A program made the translations under genes and the position numbers. A stretch of DNA of 64,000 nt, taken from the NCBI RefSeq assembly GCF_000512695.2, contig NZ_AZRW02000021.1:26276-90275 (forward strand). The letters are read 5' to 3'. Positions 62,975 to 64,000 of the stretch are shown here, in pieces. Origin of the DNA: Pseudomonas sp. QTF5 (GTDB taxonomy: Bacteria; Pseudomonadota; Gammaproteobacteria; Pseudomonadales; Pseudomonadaceae). Position 1 is the first letter of the stretch. Each line of letters begins with the position of its first letter. The notes below the pieces were generated by a model. It did not search any database. It was given only the letters and a program-made list of their open reading frames with translations, and was not told where the DNA came from.

Positions 62975-63241
62975 CTAAACCTGCGCCTGCAACCGCCGCC
63001 CCACCACATCCATCAAATCGCACCCATCGCGTAGCGGAATCGCCAACACCCGTGCGAAGTCCTGCAGAAGCAATGCGTCACGACTGATGCCTTCGCCCAG
63101 AGAAAGGGTTTCCAGCAATTGCGTGACGGTGCGGATGCGGTATGCGGCCGTGTCGTGCAACACGTCGACGGGGGCTTCGGTATCGATCAACAGCGACGGA
63201 ATTGTGCAATCGATTCCGGTGATTGGCATGTATCGAGCCAT
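62975..63241 (-). CDS. Hypothetical protein, second gene of the DUF6124 unit
   Basis: 88 aa, soluble, helical (RTVTQLLETLSLGEGISRDALLLQDFARVLA). GGAGG eight bases before the ATG supports the start. It follows the DUF6124 gene by 37 nt and shares its terminator, so the two form an operon. No family is named with confidence, and no catalytic motif is seen. Confidence 0.72.
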   Translation of the reverse strand: MARYMPITGIDCTIPSLLIDTEAPVDVLHDTAAYRIRTVTQLLETLSLGEGISRDALLLQDFARVLAIPLRDGCDLMDVVGRRLQAQV

Positions 63242-63278
63242 GGTTTTGAACCTCCATTAGGCAAACGAGCGTGGCCGC

Positions 63279-63650
63279 TTAGGCTTGGCTGGCGGATGAA
63301 ATTTGGGACTCACCGTCGGGCGGGTCAAGATTATCCTGGGCTCGGTTTACCAATAACTCACCGACTACTGCTAATTGCTGAATCGATAGCGCGAGACTGC
63401 GGTGTGAACCTTCGAGTTCGCAGGCCAGGTCGGTGGTTAGGACGTTTAGGGACGCGAGGGTTTCGCAGGCGTGGCTTAACAGGGTTTCTGTATCGACGTT
63501 GGGGAGGATGGTGAAAACGTGGCTGATCGGGTCGGCGTGGTTTGGGTTACGAAGGCGCTTGCTGACAGCGCGCTGAGTGGCTTTGGAGAGCTCATCGAGA
63601 GGGTCGGAAATGCTTGAGGTTTCGGGGGGATTTGGAGTGATTTTCTTCAT
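63279..63650 (-). CDS. DUF6124/DUF3077-like protein
   Basis: 123 aa, soluble and helical. The conserved core (about residues 44-106) reads SHVFTILPNVDTETLLSHACETL, here noted in part, with LASLNVLTTDLACELEG and ALSIQQLAVVGELLVNRA, matching my recollection of this small Pseudomonas family of unknown function. An N-terminal low-complexity stretch (TPNPPETSSISDPLDEL) precedes it. The ribosome site AGGAAC lies seven bases before the ATG inside a potential hairpin, and a long structured leader is upstream. Copies of this family are usually multiple per genome, as I recall. Confidence 0.75.
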   Translation of the reverse strand: MKKITPNPPETSSISDPLDELSKATQRAVSKRLRNPNHADPISHVFTILPNVDTETLLSHACETLASLNVLTTDLACELEGSHRSLALSIQQLAVVGELLVNRAQDNLDPPDGESQISSASQA

Positions 63651-63896
63651 TGCTTTTGTTCCTAGAATTAAATTAAGGAACTGCCAGCATCACTTCCACA
63701 TGATGGGTGGCAGCTGTACGCAGGTGTGGAAGACCGGGGATCTAGGAACCCGGCGCACCCGAAAGTGCCCCGCGCACAGCCGCCATAATTTAACAGCAGA
63801 CGAGAAAAAAGCGCCCGCTGAAATTTTGGTGGCGCCTTGTGCGCCTAGATCTTGTGAAGGGCTTCCACACCCTTGTCGCTGATTTTGCAGCGACGG
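63651..63896 (-). ncRNA. Structured leader RNA upstream of the DUF6124 gene (candidate cis-regulator)
   Basis: Read leftward, several helices are nested or in series. A perfect hairpin GTCGCTG/CAGCGAC (63875-63894) comes first. A long helix follows: GGTGTGGAAG/CTTCCACACC closing 63723-63871, then TAGATC pairing inside it, then GGCGCAC/GTGCGCC. Within its loop, AAGgCGCC and GGCGCTT (near 63810-63838) form a stem followed by a run of T. Next is CTGCCA..TGGCAG (63681-63713), and last GTTCCT/AGGAAC, which covers the ribosome site. No gene in this stretch is convincing. The rest of 63897-64000 shows nothing clear. Confidence 0.55.
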
Positions 63897-64000
63897 AGAG
63901 AAGGTTATCTGGGTGGTTGGAGGAGTGCAAGGTGGGTGATGGCGACGCGGGTTGCGGGAAATCTCCGACATTGGCGTGTTGCCAGAGAGTGTCAGATTTT

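Noticed and set aside
63690..63971. A 93-aa leftward frame over the DUF6124 leader
   Set aside because: It lies entirely on the nested palindromes, has no ribosome site, and its composition follows the folded RNA rather than codon bias.

Overview
This window looks like a chromosomal segment of a Pseudomonas of the P. fluorescens group. The gene order from an SDR oxidoreductase and metZ through purF, cvpA, a SPOR-domain gene, folC, accD, trpF, truA, fimV, an asd paralogue, asd, leuB, a methyltransferase, leuD, leuC and a divergent LysR gene matches what I recall of the P. aeruginosa purF-leuC region. The intergenic spaces carry the REP repeats typical of fluorescent pseudomonads (core TTCGCGAGCAAGCCCGCTCC). 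The third codon position is GC-rich almost throughout.

Layout. (1) 1-870: end of an iron-starvation fecI/fecR pair with a Fur-like box, reading left. (2) 1131-1676: a tRNA operon, Val-Asp-Asp-Asp, reading left. (3) 1951-20644: a long leftward block of housekeeping genes for methionine, purine, folate, fatty acid, tryptophan, lysine/threonine and leucine synthesis, with truA and the polar-hub protein fimV. A LysR regulator diverges from leuC. (4) 21778-28726: a five-PAS GGDEF-EAL protein, a small heat-shock gene with an RpoH promoter and a ROSE-like RNA thermometer, dusC, a thioesterase, a hydrolase and a TetR regulator. (5) 28909-35875: duplicated Glu/Ala tRNAs, gltX, uvrB, tyrB, two small hypothetical genes and tRNA-Asn. 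(6) 36108-44741: accessory transport and regulation: an RND pump with its lipoprotein adaptor and TetR repressor, sharing an operator motif at both promoters, then an MFS exporter, a Tat-exported hydrolase and a divergent LysR gene. (7) 44784-47404: a 166-bp MITE-like element, an NCS2 purine permease behind three palindromes, and a brnTA toxin-antitoxin pair. (8) 47477-56817: an arylamine N-acetyltransferase, exonuclease III, a frameshifted CHASE4-PAS-GGDEF-EAL gene, a Cache-GGDEF cyclase, a hypothetical gene and two divergent L,D-transpeptidase-family genes. (9) 56963-61023: copABCD copper resistance. (10) 61176-64000: an orphan gene, a PheC-like periplasmic protein, a small lipoprotein, and a two-gene DUF6124 unit behind a strongly folded leader.

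Functionally, the left half is core metabolism with conserved synteny. The right half is a set of accessory modules (efflux, c-di-GMP signalling, copper, toxin-antitoxin, cell-wall remodelling). The observations I would follow first are the DUF6124 leader, which has a hairpin that could hide the ribosome binding site and an internal terminator-like hairpin; the pair of GTGAC-N14-GTCAC operators around the tetR/RND locus; the palindromes before the NCS2 permease; the split CHASE4 gene; the tRNA-Asp copy with a broken D-stem; and the MITE-like element. No complete insertion sequence, prophage, CRISPR array or rRNA operon was seen.
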